Assembly (NCBI GenBank): GCA_025024175.1
Contig: QCXZ01000137.1
Location: 74,586,680-74,650,679, forward strand
Origin: Rhyzopertha dominica
Taxonomy: Eukaryota > Arthropoda > Insecta > Coleoptera > Bostrichidae
Direction: 5' to 3'
DNA: 64,000 bases
Numbering within the stretch: position 1 is the stretch's first letter; every line of letters starts with the position of its first letter. The position numbers were made by a program, and so were the translations under genes. This document shows, in pieces, positions 21,788-33,593 of the stretch. Under the pieces are notes generated by a model that was given only the letters and a program-made list of their open reading frames with translations, did not search any database and was not told the origin of the DNA.

Positions 21788-24700
21788 TTCGCTTTATGTA
21801 GGTGGTTTCGTGCGACGATGCGACCTAGGCTTAGCCGTGACGGAACATATTACGTGGTGTAGAGGCCTTGATGTGAACAGCTAGCTATAAAAGATATAGA
21901 TGAAAATGTATACATTCAACCAGAAATTTTCTAAACGCATTTATTTAACCACCACTGATATCAGGACTAAATAACATCAAGCATTCTTAGTTGCAAAGTT
22001 ACGATTCCAATTTCTAAACCATTTTTCAAATGATGAAAACGAATGGTCGCGAAGGTATCAGTAAACAGTGTTTCAAAACAAAGACACGTTCATTAATTTA
22101 GGCAATAAAATCAGTTCAAAACTAACTTTTATAAGTTCATATATATCCTTGTGGCTGTTTCGCTGTATTGGTAGAATGACAGAGGAAGGATTCCGCGTAA
22201 TTTTCTGATAAATTCTGGACAGTGTAGCAAAATGGTTGGTTTTAGTGAATACGTAGATAGATTTTTAACAATATCTTGCAGCAAAGGTAAATTTCGTTAA
22301 TTCAGTTCGTTTCGGAATGTTCTCGTAAAAAAGGAATGTTTTGTTAAGCGTTCGGTTATTGTAGTTCAATCAATATATTTTATTGCAACTAGATGGAGAA
22401 AATTGGTCCTCTTTCTAGAAGGATACAATCGGTGCAGTTTGTGGCTCTTTTGTGATTGGGGTACAGCACCTAAAAATTACGATGGTTAGCGCTCGAAACC
22501 TCTCAATTTACGTTAAATTCGGTCATAGTTGGTTAAAAAGGATACGAAGTACAGATATAGTTACGAATTGGCAACCACGTGAAGTATTCTTTACATGTTG
22601 AATATTGGAATGAAAAATATTATTACGGAAGTCGAAGTCGTTGTCATATAGCCTGGTATCTTAACTTCAGATTCGGGATATCCACGAGTTAGATGGGTCT
22701 AATTATAGCTGTTTAGCTTTAGTTAGCTCAGATTTAGAGTTTGATGATCCAANAATTGGAAAATTGTTGACGAGAATGTGACCTGTGCTGCGAGTAGAGA
22801 ACAGAAAGGGAGGGTAGTTTTGACCAATCAGGACTCCGTTCGAAAACTCCACCAAATAACGTACTTTTTTGAAAAATTAAGAATCTTCAGTCTCTGTTCT
22901 ACCCTCTTAGATATCAAAAGAAGAATAATTTCTAGTCCAGTTCGCGGTGTTTAGAGTTGCATAAAGTCAGCTAGCAAGTCTTCAAAGTTAGCTTAGAAGA
23001 TGGTTAGTCAAGCGTCCGGTATTTTGGAAATTAATTGTCAATTAGTTCAAACTCACTTGTAGGTTAAAATTGTTAATTTACGGGTTAAGTTCATATTCTA
23101 GTTCCATAGAGTATAATATTGTAAGGAATATTTGAGCAGATTTGGATATACGAGTATTGTTGATTACATTTTATTTTGCACACTATTTTGATTTATTAAT
23201 TATTGTTAAATGTATCTGCTGTTCAAAATATAGTTCTTTCATTCTTGCGTAAAATGATCTTATTGTGCTTAGAAGTAAGTTTGGTAGCACCGTCGGAATA
23301 AAGGTAAGTCACACATGTTTTCTAATTCCTTGTATACACCACATAGCACACAGGTAGATATACCTTCTAGTTATAAAAAATTCTCCGACCGTCTTAGTAT
23401 TCAATAGAAATATTTGTACCAAATGGTACATCTGTATTAATGAAATGGTTTAACAAATATTACAAAAACAAGAAAATAAAACGTATTTACCTAATGCAAA
23501 ATACAGGGACAAAAGAATGAGACCCATAGTTCCCAGGCCATTTAAAAAATTGCTAATGAGAAAATATTGCTGAGTAAGTATGACGTCAACAACATAGCCA
23601 ATGATAGTGAATTTTAGATAACATATATTTTCCCATATTAAGCCAAAATTATCCAATCCGTTTGTTATGAGAACAATAGAATTTATTAAGTTTACTTAAA
23701 GTACATAATTAAGTAGTTTCTGTGAAATGGGCGATCACTGATGTTATTTATACTATAATTCATTTTCGTACCTAGTATTTCTATATCGAACATGATATGC
23801 CCAATCGGCATATTCAGTTGTCCGTATCAGTTATTCCTTGTCCTTTTATGACTTTTTCTTGTCACAACTATCGCTATTACCTTGTTAGGTACAATTTTCA
23901 ATTTTCAAAACGGTTTGCGCCCTAATTATTTCAAAGCGCATGCCTGCAGCCAGAGAGTACAAAGAACCCCAAGAAAAAGTGTCCATTTCCTATTGGGCAA
24001 AACTATTGGAGAAGTCAACGAGCGTGCAATAATTTAAAGGTGCCCTCGCATTACATTGAGAACAAATCAAGGCCCACTTTAACGATGCAGGTGCATATCA
24101 AGATTGACTGGAGGCCCCGTTTAGTTATTTACTCGTTCGTCACATTTGGCACCATGCGTTTTTTTTTCTGTTGCGATACTTCAGTTCGAAAGTATTTGTC
24201 ACTCAATCTCATAAATACTATGGTCACACACATTGAATTAACCTACCTAATTCATTATATACCCCAAAGGGAATTCTAAGCATGAATAAATAACTTTTGA
24301 CGCATTGAAAGAAATTCAAATATATCTAAGGAAAACAAGAGTTCTGAAATTGAAAATAAATTTCAAACGCAAACGGAAATCATCGAAGGAGGGGAAGTTA
24401 TAGTTAGTTACGCACAATACGTTATTTCCACTTGCTGTTGAAGAAGATTACAAAGAACTTTTGCCCAGTATTATCTAGTAATTTAAAAATGCGTCAGTTA
24501 GCATTTCCAACGAGTATTTGAGGTATGAGTAAGCAATTCGAACGCCATTCGCTCATATCAGTTAGACTTAAGTCTCGTTCTGTGAATAATTTGACGACTG
24601 AGTACAATAAATGCAAAAGTAAATCGGTTAAAGTTAAAGTAAAATCAGTTTCGTTTTAAGAGAACAGTTTACCGGGGAAAAAAGGTAATTCGCATATTGA

Positions 24701-24879
24701 TGGAGTATACTACAATCACAGATGCCTGATATCCAAATAAATCTATTATCGTTTGTTATAATAAAATTAATTGTTTTGCCTGTTGTCTCAACTCAGATGA
24801 AAGCAGAATGTAGGCGATCATTTACTTCAACAAAATGAACAAGATGAACTGATGAAAATGAAGAGCACCGGAAGTAATA
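21788..24879. other. No gene recognised
   Basis: AT-rich unique-looking DNA with only short ORFs. A TATA-like word (CTATAAAAG) occurs near 21886 but nothing around it supports a promoter. Confidence 0.4.
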
Positions 24880-25640
24880 CCCCTTTCACGTTCAACGACA
24901 TCTTTATTCGAATATAGCAAACTGCACCCCTAAACGCTTAATGCACACACGTCTGATCCGGTTCATTAGCGTGAAGCCGCATGTGAACATAAATTAGTCT
25001 TTAACCTCAAATTATGCCCCAGTGAAACGCATGAACCGGGCTACTAGCCGGCGATTCCTAATTGCTGATGAACGGGCATTTGCGGCAATTGCCGCAGAAA
25101 AAGAATCCGCTGACGATCTGCTGACTAGTGCAGCCGACAATTCGACAGCACCTCCACCATTGTAATCACCGGAACGCGGCAATCAGTTTTATTTAAAGTT
25201 AAATGTGCCGGAGCTTAATTAGTCCGGACACGCCACCGCTGGTGGGAGCAGTAAAAATGCGAACAAGTCGCATGTGGCGAGGGTACCTGATAAGGAATTA
25301 ATTCCGGTAAAACCGCCGGCTTCCAAAAAAATCTGTTCGACGTCACACGCCCGTCTCGCGCGAAAGCCGTGGAATAAATAGCCTTTGTGTTCGGATAGCC
25401 TGCAGCTAGCGTTCGAGTAAGTGCTCTTTTGATGAAGCTTCGGCAAAAAGAAAATGCGAAATTGAAACACCGAAATTTAACGTAATCGATACCTATGGGT
25501 AGGGCTCCAATCACTGGTTCTTTGGGGGCGGAGGTTAATTACAGTAAAAAGCTATAACCCGGAGGAGCATAGGCGGGAATCAAATGCGGAGTAAAACGAG
25601 TTAAAATACCCGGCGTAGTTTCCTACTTGCCGCTGGTAAT
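24880..25640. other. GC-richer low-copy block
   Basis: This block is visibly richer in GC than the surrounding tens of kilobases and lacks transposon motifs. It contains homeodomain-type words (CTTAATTAG, TAATTAC), inverted words and a perfect 16-bp palindrome at 25081-25096. Overlapping ORFs near 25215-25514 show no known domain. It may be conserved noncoding DNA; that is inference from composition. Confidence 0.3.
25081..25096. repeat. Perfect 16-bp palindrome TGCGGCAATTGCCGCA
   Basis: The sequence equals its own reverse complement. It lies in the GC-richer block and could be a dimeric binding site or a hairpin. Confidence 0.75.
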
Positions 25641-25660
25641 TGCTAAGAGAAATAGACAAA

Positions 25661-26600
25661 TGGAAATAATAATAAAGTATGCTTATTTGCTTTTCGGAAC
25701 ACAACATTTGTATTAATAGAATTCATCTGAACCAGCATTCTCATAGTTTTAGTTTAACTAGGTGGTGACGTGCACGGGACCATTTTGAGGCATCATCAAT
25801 AAGTATACCAAAAAGTGCGTAATATATTGAAATCATTGTTGTACAGGCTTGCAGATAAATAATCAATATGAGGGTAAACAGTAAAATAATATTTAAAGAA
25901 AAACAAACACAATCACATAAAAATAGCTCTCAATACGGTGATGCTGCCGCAAAAAGTTCAATATTCAAACTCCTCGCATTACAAATAGAACACATGTTAT
26001 AGAATGGTGGTTCCTTAATGTTAGGTCTGGTAGTTGGCAGATAATATGTTTGGGATGTTCTGGTAGACACTCTAGGATCTCTAGGAACTACAAAAATTAA
26101 AAAAACCCAAATTTCAAGGCAATCATGTGATTGTCACAATTTTGAAAAGAAATCCCATAGCATTAACTCTCTTCTCGCCTGAAGGCTCACAGTACCATGT
26201 CTTACAAGCAGATCAGTATGACAAATCCCCTGGGAGGAAACACACCATCGAGTTTAAAACTTAGTAGTTTTAAGAACTTACGTTGGATATTTTCAATGCA
26301 ATATATATCTCATACAATATGAAGACCAGACCACAGATGCATACTCCAGTTTTGGTCGGATAAATGAGCAAAAAACAGTTTTAATGTATCATTACTAAAA
26401 TTTACATTTAGATACATTTTATGAGTGTGTTGTATTTTCTATAAAAAATTGCTCCAAGTTCATTAACCGTATCTGGTCTAGTTGAAAAAACACCCTCAAG
26501 ACTATAGTCATATAGTATAGGTACAATCTTTAATGTAAACGAGAAAACGTTGCAATTGACTTCGAAATTAAAACTAAGAATTATTCTGAATAGCATTTGA
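25661..26600 (-). pseudogene. Non-LTR reverse transcriptase remnant (C-terminal part)
   Basis: Reading the minus strand from about 26600, shifting frames give SFTLKIVPILYDYSL, then DLGVFF, then RPKLEYASVVWSS and QRKFLKLLSFKLDG-like sequence, then HTDLLVRHGTVSLQARREL and VPRDPRVSTR. These are consecutive landmarks of the thumb and C-terminal region of Jockey/CR1-type ORF2 proteins. A short run of ATT on the minus strand (near 25661-25680) matches the tail type of the copy ending at 33593 and probably marks the 3' end. Several stops and frameshifts make it dead. The catalytic YADD region is not recognisable. Confidence 0.75.
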
Positions 26601-26761
26601 ATTTGAATATATGAGCGATGCATTAAATAACGAAGAGAAGTGGTATTAGATGTCAAATGGTTGTAGAAAAACTGTTTGGAACGAATTGCGTAAGATGAGT
26701 GTTTTTGGGTGACCTTCCACCACCAATATTCTTCCTTTGCTCTGTGAAGCAAATTTGAAAT

Positions 26762-27773
26762 TTGCATTTTTTTAATGGGAAGGGGGGTCAAAAGGCACAT
26801 CATTGAAAAAGATATAACTTCCTGACTTTAAAAATCTATCACATTTTTACAATTTAAGAAACGAAATGAAGGAAATTTTCTTTATCGCTAAAATTGACAA
26901 AAAAGGCAGGTATTACCATTTTTCATTGACGTGATAATTTTCGTCTAGTTTGATCTATTTATTGCGAATCGAGTACCCAAAAAGTAAAAAAGAAAACATG
27001 ATTCCGTGAAAAATGCTGTATTTTTCAGAATTACATTACAGAAGATGCTTAAAATGTTCCCCGTTTACTTCCTGGCAGTAATGCAGTCTTGAGTAAAAGT
27101 TTTCTATTGTTCTTGGTAGCACATTTGGAGGTAAGTTCTGAATTTCCCCGATTCGTGCATTATNTGTCTGATCAGCATAAATACGATATTTTAGATACTC
27201 CCCACAGGAAAAAATCAACCCGTGTCAGATCAGGGGAACGTGTTGGGCATTCTATCTCTTCGCGCCTACCAATCCATCATTAAATATCGTATTCAAATAC
27301 CCACAAACGGTGACTGCAAAATGGGGCGGTGCACCATCTTGCTGAAACCATATCAGTTCAGAAGGAAGCGCAGCATTTTCACGATTAGAGAACAGGCGAA
27401 TAAGTTCTGTTATAATGTGTTCTTGCAAGAGCTGTAAATAAAAATTGCTATCAATAAAAAATAACAAATATGGTCTTTTCCCGCAGGTTTTTGAAAGACA
27501 CACACTTTTCTCACCTCAGAAGCAATAAATTGTACAAGTGTATACATTTTTGAAATCAGGAAAAAATATCATTTTCAATGATGTGCCTTTTGACTCTTTC
27601 CATTTAAAAAATTGCAACTTACGCTCATATCTCGGAAACGAGAGCTGATATGGAGTTGAAAAAATTCCAAAAAATGCATTTTAATTACCCATAATAGGCC
27701 CATGCACAATAAGAAAAATCGGTCGAACAGAACCTAAAATATCCTGCTGGTTCCATACTTTATAGCGACCCTG
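26762..27773 (-). mobile_element. DD41D-type mariner relative, right end intact
   Basis: The right terminus reads CAGGGTCGCTATAAAG when complemented (ending at 27773), next to TA at 27774-27775. A subterminal inverted repeat pairs about 26770-26815 with 27560-27610 (shared core TCAAAAGGCACATCATTGAA). Outward of 26762 the match to the right end stops, so roughly the last 160 bp of the left end is missing, replaced by sequence joining the reverse transcriptase remnant. Confidence 0.75.
27036..27503 (-). pseudogene. DD41D-type transposase, C-terminal half, frameshifted
   Basis: The minus strand encodes IWFQQDGAPPHFAVTV (second catalytic Asp), then, after a frameshift, CPTRSPDLTRVDFFLWG (third Asp present), then EYLKYRIYADQT and a C-terminus ending near EHFKHLL. 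The D-to-D spacing is about 41 residues, as recalled for rosa/Visitor-type mariners. Lost parts include the N-terminal helix-turn-helix and the first Asp motif. One ambiguous base lies in the frame near 27164. The protein would have been a cut-and-paste transposase. Confidence 0.8.
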
Positions 27774-27775
27774 TA

Positions 27776-30030
27776 TATAAAGAAAACAGTTTATTAAAAT
27801 GAAAAAAAAATAAAACAACCTTTTGTGTACAAAATTTGATTACCCACAATTTTAATAATAACTCTAATTGACATCTGAAATGACAGAAAATGAGATGTTG
27901 CCATATGATTTTTAGATTTTGGATATGTTCCAACGATGTTTTTTTTAACCTGTTTATTATAAAAGCTAAAAGAAAGGTAATTGCTTTCTCTGATTGGATG
28001 TTCTATACCTAAACTGACTGGGCTGTATTCTAAAATTGTAATTGCAGATTGACATTATAAAGTTTAACGGCTGATTGGGAAATGTAAAAGCTTTTTAATA
28101 TGTTGTAACCAGACTTCATTTAAGTACAATAATAACGATAAGAGTGTAATTTACTTTCATGCAAAGCGCGATATTTGTTGTATTTTTTTAGTTACACTGA
28201 CCCAGACCTACTAATATTGTCAAATATAGCTTTCTTACGCTAGTGTTTTATCATAAACGTCGGCTTGTAATGGTGCTGACATACTTTGCACTTCATAACT
28301 AAAAGAATCGAACGATAAAGCGAGCTAAAGCTTTGAATGCTTAGAAGTCAAAGGCCAGCTTAAAAAACACAATGGCGCTGTGAGAGCGCCGTCTACAGAT
28401 AAAAACCGCGGCATCAACTCAGCATATCTGTTACAATAACTGGAGTGATAAAACGTACTTTTGATGCGACGTCACGTCGTTTTCATGCTTCCAAAGAGGC
28501 GCACACAGAACGAGAAGGTGCCAAGATTGCCAGCTAAACGACATCACCCGTAGCAACATATTTTGTAAATGCTATGGAAGAGTGACGCTTATATTCATCA
28601 TGTGTATGTTGAAGCCGTGACAGAGCATTCAGATAGATAAAATAATAATAGACTGGTGCAAGCTAAAACCACATACTTTTATTGGCGCTATACTATGAAA
28701 TAAACTGGCCTTATTTGAATCTAACGTGAGTTACTGCTATTAAACAATGATGTTACCCGACTCGTATTTAGTTCATCTTGGCTTAAAATTACGAATTTAT
28801 GTATAAGTTTCTTAATTTAATACTCTAAAGTAAGTAAAAAGTAATGTGCTGGAAATTATCGTTTGATGATGGTTATAGACGAAATAATTTAGCTACAAGG
28901 CAGCGATAGCTTCTTAATGCCTAGAGTATATGAAGTTATACATGCAACACAACAGTTTCCATTAGAAATTATTCCAAAGGTTGCCAACAACCATAATATA
29001 TACTATATTCATTACTTTACCGAAGCAAGATGGTATTAGATTGTAAATACAGTTGTAATTATATAAAATTCTAGTATTTTCAAACTCTTTATGAGCCGTG
29101 ATTTGATAGTAACTTAACGCAGCGAATTCAGATGATTCAAAATTCTTGCTTAGATTTTATTTTTGGCATTGACAGATATTAACATATCCCATATAAAATT
29201 AAGCAAATTCTTTGGTTACATATGCACCAGAGAAAAAAATTGAACCCTGCATGTATTTCATACAATATTAGAGATAAAAGCATACCTCAACGTCTACATG
29301 ACAAAATTATTTATAGAACAGCAACTGTTTCCTTTACAGCTGCTGAACTTCGCGATGGTATTCAGTACTTAAATGTTTTTAACAGTTATGCCTATGTTCG
29401 ATATATTCCTTTTGTCACTGAATAGATAAAGATTTATTGATATTATTATAAAAGCATATGCCAACATAATTTTGTCACTTTGTCACACAATCTTTTGTAA
29501 TTGTTTCTTTTTATACAATTAAGTATTACTAGAAACTGCCACCACAAAAAACAAGGGCAAATTTTATCCGTGCATTATCTTCTGAAGTGAAATCTACAGC
29601 TTCTGGTAAGAATGCATGCTTCGTAATTTAATAGTTATACTCAGTAATTATAAATTCACTCAGAGTACAAACACGGTTACGGGAAGCTTTTGTGCTGGTT
29701 AATTGACAAAGCACTGATCAACAGATTGCCGCAATGGGAGCGTAAGACATTTCTGAAACCCGCACGTTGCATGTCAATTGCATCAAGGCTGCATCATTAA
29801 TAGCAGTTCCAAAGCCTGTGGCATTTACCTCAAAGCGTACATTCAAATAAGTATGATGCAAATTCGCGATGTGAGCCTACTGAGCTGTTTCCAAAGATAT
29901 CATAATATAAATTACAGGGTGGGAATAAGTTTAGAAAATCGCAGTTATTGTTACTTTTTCGTAAATGCATTAAAATATTGAAATATTTCTAAATACGGAG
30001 TTGTTCGTTGTGCATTATTTCCTTTAGTGT
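27776..30030. other. No gene recognised
   Basis: AT-rich with short ORFs. It holds a compact inverted word (GGCGCTGTGAGAGCGCC, near 28374) and an unpaired ACAGGGTGGGAATAAG stretch near 29916. No coding sequence is supported. Confidence 0.4.
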
Positions 30031-31060
30031 TTATTTGTCACGACAGCTTCTGTATATATACCTAAGTAGTTTAAAAGCATCTTTAACTGTTTCGGATATG
30101 TGGATATTGAAAGTAAATTTGACATCAGAAATGGTTGTAAAGTCACATGTCAACGCTGTAATGATAATATATGGGAAGAAGTTTGGTTGAATAAGATGTA
30201 GCAACACATTTGTTAATGTTAAGAAAGAGTTTGTTAGACGAGCACCATTGAGATAAAGCCTCAAATCATGTTGTAAATCTAAACAGTCAGATAGAGAAGC
30301 AACACTGCAGAAAACCTTAAGATCACTGGCGTAAAGGAACTTTTGACCCTTCAAAACATTAACAATGTCATTGATAAAAAGTATAATAAATATAAGGCCT
30401 TAGATTGATCCTTGAGGGACAAGTGGGTTGGATTTAAAGTTACGATAGCGAGCGAACCTGTGTCTCTTATTTGGATAGGATTAATATAAGAGAAGTAATG
30501 CAGGATATAACCTAAATCTTAGAGCTTACTTAAGAGATTGTTGTGATCGACAGTATTAAGTGCCTTGCGAAAGTCGGAGTAAATTACATCGAACTGGAAG
30601 CAGCAGTCCAAGGCCTCACCTGTCAACTAAGTAAAATTAACTGACTGATCTGAAACAAAAAAGTGTTTGTGAAGGATTGACACAAAGATTTTTAAAAACA
30701 GTTTATTGGACTTATTGGACGATATTTGGTTACCTATGATCAATCTCCTTTCTTAAAAAATAGTGCAAACGAAAGTCGTTTTTCAAATGTCAGGAAAAGT
30801 TAAAGTTTTAATAATTACCTACGATTAAAAAATAATGTAGAGGGGAAAAGCAAATGACGCAGCACAGTCTTTGACGATCTCACGCACTCCTGATGTAAAG
30901 CAGTCAGTTGACTTTCTAAGAGTGGAAAGAATATCGATTACGGTCATATATTTGCATTGTATGAGCATTACGTTATTTGTAGAAGAATAATTGACAGGTA
31001 TGTCACAAGGATCAGAAGGCTCTTTGAAAAAAAGCAGCAAACGTATCCACAATTGCTTGA
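30031..31060 (-). pseudogene. Non-LTR reverse transcriptase remnant
   Basis: Minus-strand frames contain, in N-to-C order: MTVIDILSTLRKSTDC with IVKDCAAS (near 30860-30970), DVIYSDFRKALNTVDHN (near 30530-30590, the FSKAFDTVDH block), a NPLVPQGSI-type block (near 30405-30430), and LYASDLKVFC (near 30300-30330), where the YADD box has become YASD. The DLGV block is not clear. Multiple stops and shifts separate the blocks. The order matches the Jockey/CR1 palm domain. Loss of one catalytic Asp and the stops show that it is dead. No 3' tail was found. Confidence 0.8.
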
Positions 31061-31904
31061 GGGGTCAATATCAAAGCCATTAGAATGTATTCTTATTGAC
31101 AAACGACCATAATTTAGATCTCTTCAAGATGAAACACGTTACGGAAATGACGATATTAAACAATCCACTCAATAAGTGATACACTTGTAAATGCCTTACT
31201 ATTACCAAACAGATGTTATTTTACAGCACTAGAGAGGCGTACTTTATTTAGCTTGCAACTGCACACCAGGTGACTTTCACCCGTGGAACTCGTGCTCAAA
31301 CCGTCGTGCTCAACTTCAATGATGCAAGGAACGCAACCCCAGGTATTCGTGTAACAGGATCGGCGAACTCCCGGAGTTGGATCTAAGTTGACCTGACATC
31401 TTAGCAGAACCTAATTTAATATATTCTAACTCCATAAGAGCCAATTAGGGCGATTACGCTAGAGACGTGGATCTTTGGCATTCACATTGCCACCCTCTTG
31501 GTTCTCCTGTACTTAACCCTGTTATTCGATAACTTCGAAATTCGACGGCGAATTTGTAACCGATCTCCCCTAATTCGGGAACAAGGAGATATAGGTGGCA
31601 TCCAAACTCAAACAATCGAACAACGCGCATTTGATATTATGCGATCGGCACCGTAACGGTGGATAGCGGTCCAATGATTTCTAAGTCTGATGTCTAACGC
31701 TAAGGCTTCAAGATTAACAAGTTAACTGAATGGGTTCCTTAAATTGCTCGTCATTAACTAATCGAGTGGTATGACTAATGAAGTGCGGAATAACTGCATA
31801 CTACATATCTCTCTATCACCTCTGTCTGTATGTTTGGGATAAACTCAAAAAGTATAGAACGGATTTTCAATTTTCTGCAATATCTGTTCAACTACATAAA
31901 GAAG
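31061..31904. other. No gene recognised; GC-richer block
   Basis: The part from about 31260 to 31700 is richer in GC and shows no reverse transcriptase motifs, although it lies between two retrotransposon fragments. It may be host low-copy DNA. Confidence 0.35.
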
Positions 31905-31979
31905 TAGAGGAATGATTTTTTTAGGCCAGCATAAATCTTAGTATTCGAAATTAGGGAACACCTTGATAAGTTTAGTATA

Positions 31980-33206
31980 ATGTCAACTACCCAATCAGGC
32001 TTCAGGTCTGGGTATAGCTGTTCCACTACGCTTCTTGCTGTCACAGACGAAATTTTGAGATCTATTGACAAAAAAAATCTACTTGTTTTAATCTTGTTAG
32101 ATTTTTCAAAAGCGTTTGACACACTTAACCATGATACCATGTTGGCGGTGCTTCATTACCTTGGTTTTGACAGTAATGCTGTGGCCTTGATGAAATCGTA
32201 CCTATCAGATAGAAAACAACGTGTAAAAATTGGTTATAATTATTCTAATTTTACTGCTCTAAAGAGAGGTGTCGCACAAGGTTCCATTCTTGGACCACTA
32301 CTGTTCATAATGTATACTTCGAGGTTACTTAGATGCTTGAANCATTGTACTAGTTTTNAATATGCTGATGATACGCAGTTACTTCACAGTTTTCCTCCTG
32401 AAAATGTTACCACAGCCGTTGCCAATATAAATGAAGACCTTGACAGATTGACAGTCACAGCTAATGCACACCATTTAGAATTAAATGAAAGCAAATCACG
32501 ATGCATGCTGTTTGGTAGAGCTAAAGTTTTGAATAAATATACAGGTGTAGTAGAAGGCAACATTAAAATAAAAAAACAACCTTTAATTATGGTGACGTCT
32601 TATAAAAACCTGGGTGTCACTATAGATCGTGAGTTAAGATTTAAGGAGTTTGTAAATAGAATGATAAAAAATGCATTTGGAAATTTAAAGCTTATTTATT
32701 ACAACCGCCTGGCACTTCATAGCAAAACGAAAAAGCTGCTCTGTGAATCATTGGTCCTTAGTAGATTTAATTTTTGCGATGTGTTATATGGACCTTGTCT
32801 GGATTCGCTAGATAGTAGTAGAATTCAACGGGTACAACATTCGTGTCTCAGGTTAATTTTTGGCATAAGAAGACGACAGCATGTTACATATAAATTAAAG
32901 GAAATCGGTTGGCTCAACATGAAGAACCGAAGGGTGATTCACGCGGTGTGCTTGTATTATAGAATTATACAAACTTTTACTCCAGCGTGCCTATATTACA
33001 AAATTAGTTTTCGTACAGATGTCCACAATGTTAATATTAGAAGAAAGAACCTCATTACTGCACCTCCTCATGTCACTGCTAAATTTGAACGTTCGTTTAC
33101 TTTTAATATATATAAAATATGGAATTCTCTCCCTCATGACATCCGAAGTTTTTCGCTACCTGCCTTCAAAAAACATATAACCACACTCCTCTTGGGTCGA
33201 CAATAG
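31980..33206 (+). CDS. Reverse transcriptase, ORF2 C-terminal part
   Basis: The longest coherent frame in the window. It contains TQSGFRSGYSCSTTLL, LLDFSKAFDTLNHD (first catalytic Asp, near 32100-32130), RGVAQGSILGPLLF, YADDTQLL (catalytic Asp pair, 32361-32372), NESKSRCMLFG, KNLGVTIDRELRF, and a C-terminal region with HSCLRLIFGIRRRQH. These define the palm and thumb of a non-LTR reverse transcriptase. The endonuclease and first palm motifs are missing through 5' truncation, and two ambiguous bases lie near the catalytic box. The usual INDLP motif before YADD is altered. The frame is uninterrupted, so the insertion is probably younger than the other copies. The first ATG here is not the original start. 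Confidence 0.9.
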   Translation: MSTTQSGFRSGYSCSTTLLAVTDEILRSIDKKNLLVLILLDFSKAFDTLNHDTMLAVLHYLGFDSNAVALMKSYLSDRKQRVKIGYNYSNFTALKRGVAQGSILGPLLFIMYTSRLLRCLXHCTSFXYADDTQLLHSFPPENVTTAVANINEDLDRLTVTANAHHLELNESKSRCMLFGRAKVLNKYTGVVEGNIKIKKQPLIMVTSYKNLGVTIDRELRFKEFVNRMIKNAFGNLKLIYYNRLALHSKTKKLLCESLVLSRFNFCDVLYGPCLDSLDSSRIQRVQHSCLRLIFGIRRRQHVTYKLKEIGWLNMKNRRVIHAVCLYYRIIQTFTPACLYYKISFRTDVHNVNIRRKNLITAPPHVTAKFERSFTFNIYKIWNSLPHDIRSFSLPAFKKHITTLLLGRQ

Positions 33207-33539
33207 CTACAGCACCTAAATTATAGTGTCCCTGGCATAGTTTATTTTCTTTTTTAAATGAATATTATTCATTATATTCAAGATGCTATGTGCTTTGTTG
33301 TCTCTAGTCATCAAAATTTTTCTAAATGTTCTTTGGTTGTTATTGTTATTACTATTAATGTATTTAGAATTTGCATTTTGTTGCTCTAATTTTAAGTTTC
33401 AATTATACACATTTACGGTTAAGTTGTAAAGCAGCATGCTGATTTATCAGTAAAGCTGAACTTCGCCGTTTGACAGCATTTTGTTTTTAGAATCTCACAT
33501 TAATGTATCTATTTTCTGTTTATTCGTTGTCAATAAAGT

Positions 33540-33540
33540 C

Positions 33541-33576
<36 letters not shown>

Positions 33577-33593
33577 TATTATTATTATTATTA
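33540..33593 (+). repeat. ATT microsatellite tail
   Basis: About 17 tandem ATT units with one ACT interruption, directly after the AATAAA of the retrotransposon. It is the 3' tail rather than an independent microsatellite. Confidence 0.9.

Larger units (their letters stand above)
31905..33593 (+). mobile_element. 5'-truncated non-LTR retrotransposon (Jockey/CR1 type)
   Basis: It starts within the reverse transcriptase domain (degenerate RPxxIL block near 31920, with a stop) and continues through an open frame of 408 codons and a 3' UTR of about 330 bp. AATAAA at 33532-33537 is followed by an ATT repeat ending near 33593. 5' truncation is usual for these elements and follows incomplete reverse transcription. 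No clear target duplication was identified. Confidence 0.85.

Noticed and set aside
21881..21895. TATA-like word CTATAAAAG
   Set aside because: No ORF, initiator or other promoter evidence downstream; expected by chance in AT-rich DNA.
26408..26803. 131-codon minus-strand ORF as a possible novel gene
   Set aside because: Its middle (VFSFTLKIVPILYDY) aligns with the reverse transcriptase C-terminal region, so it is retrotransposon debris plus part of a mariner end.
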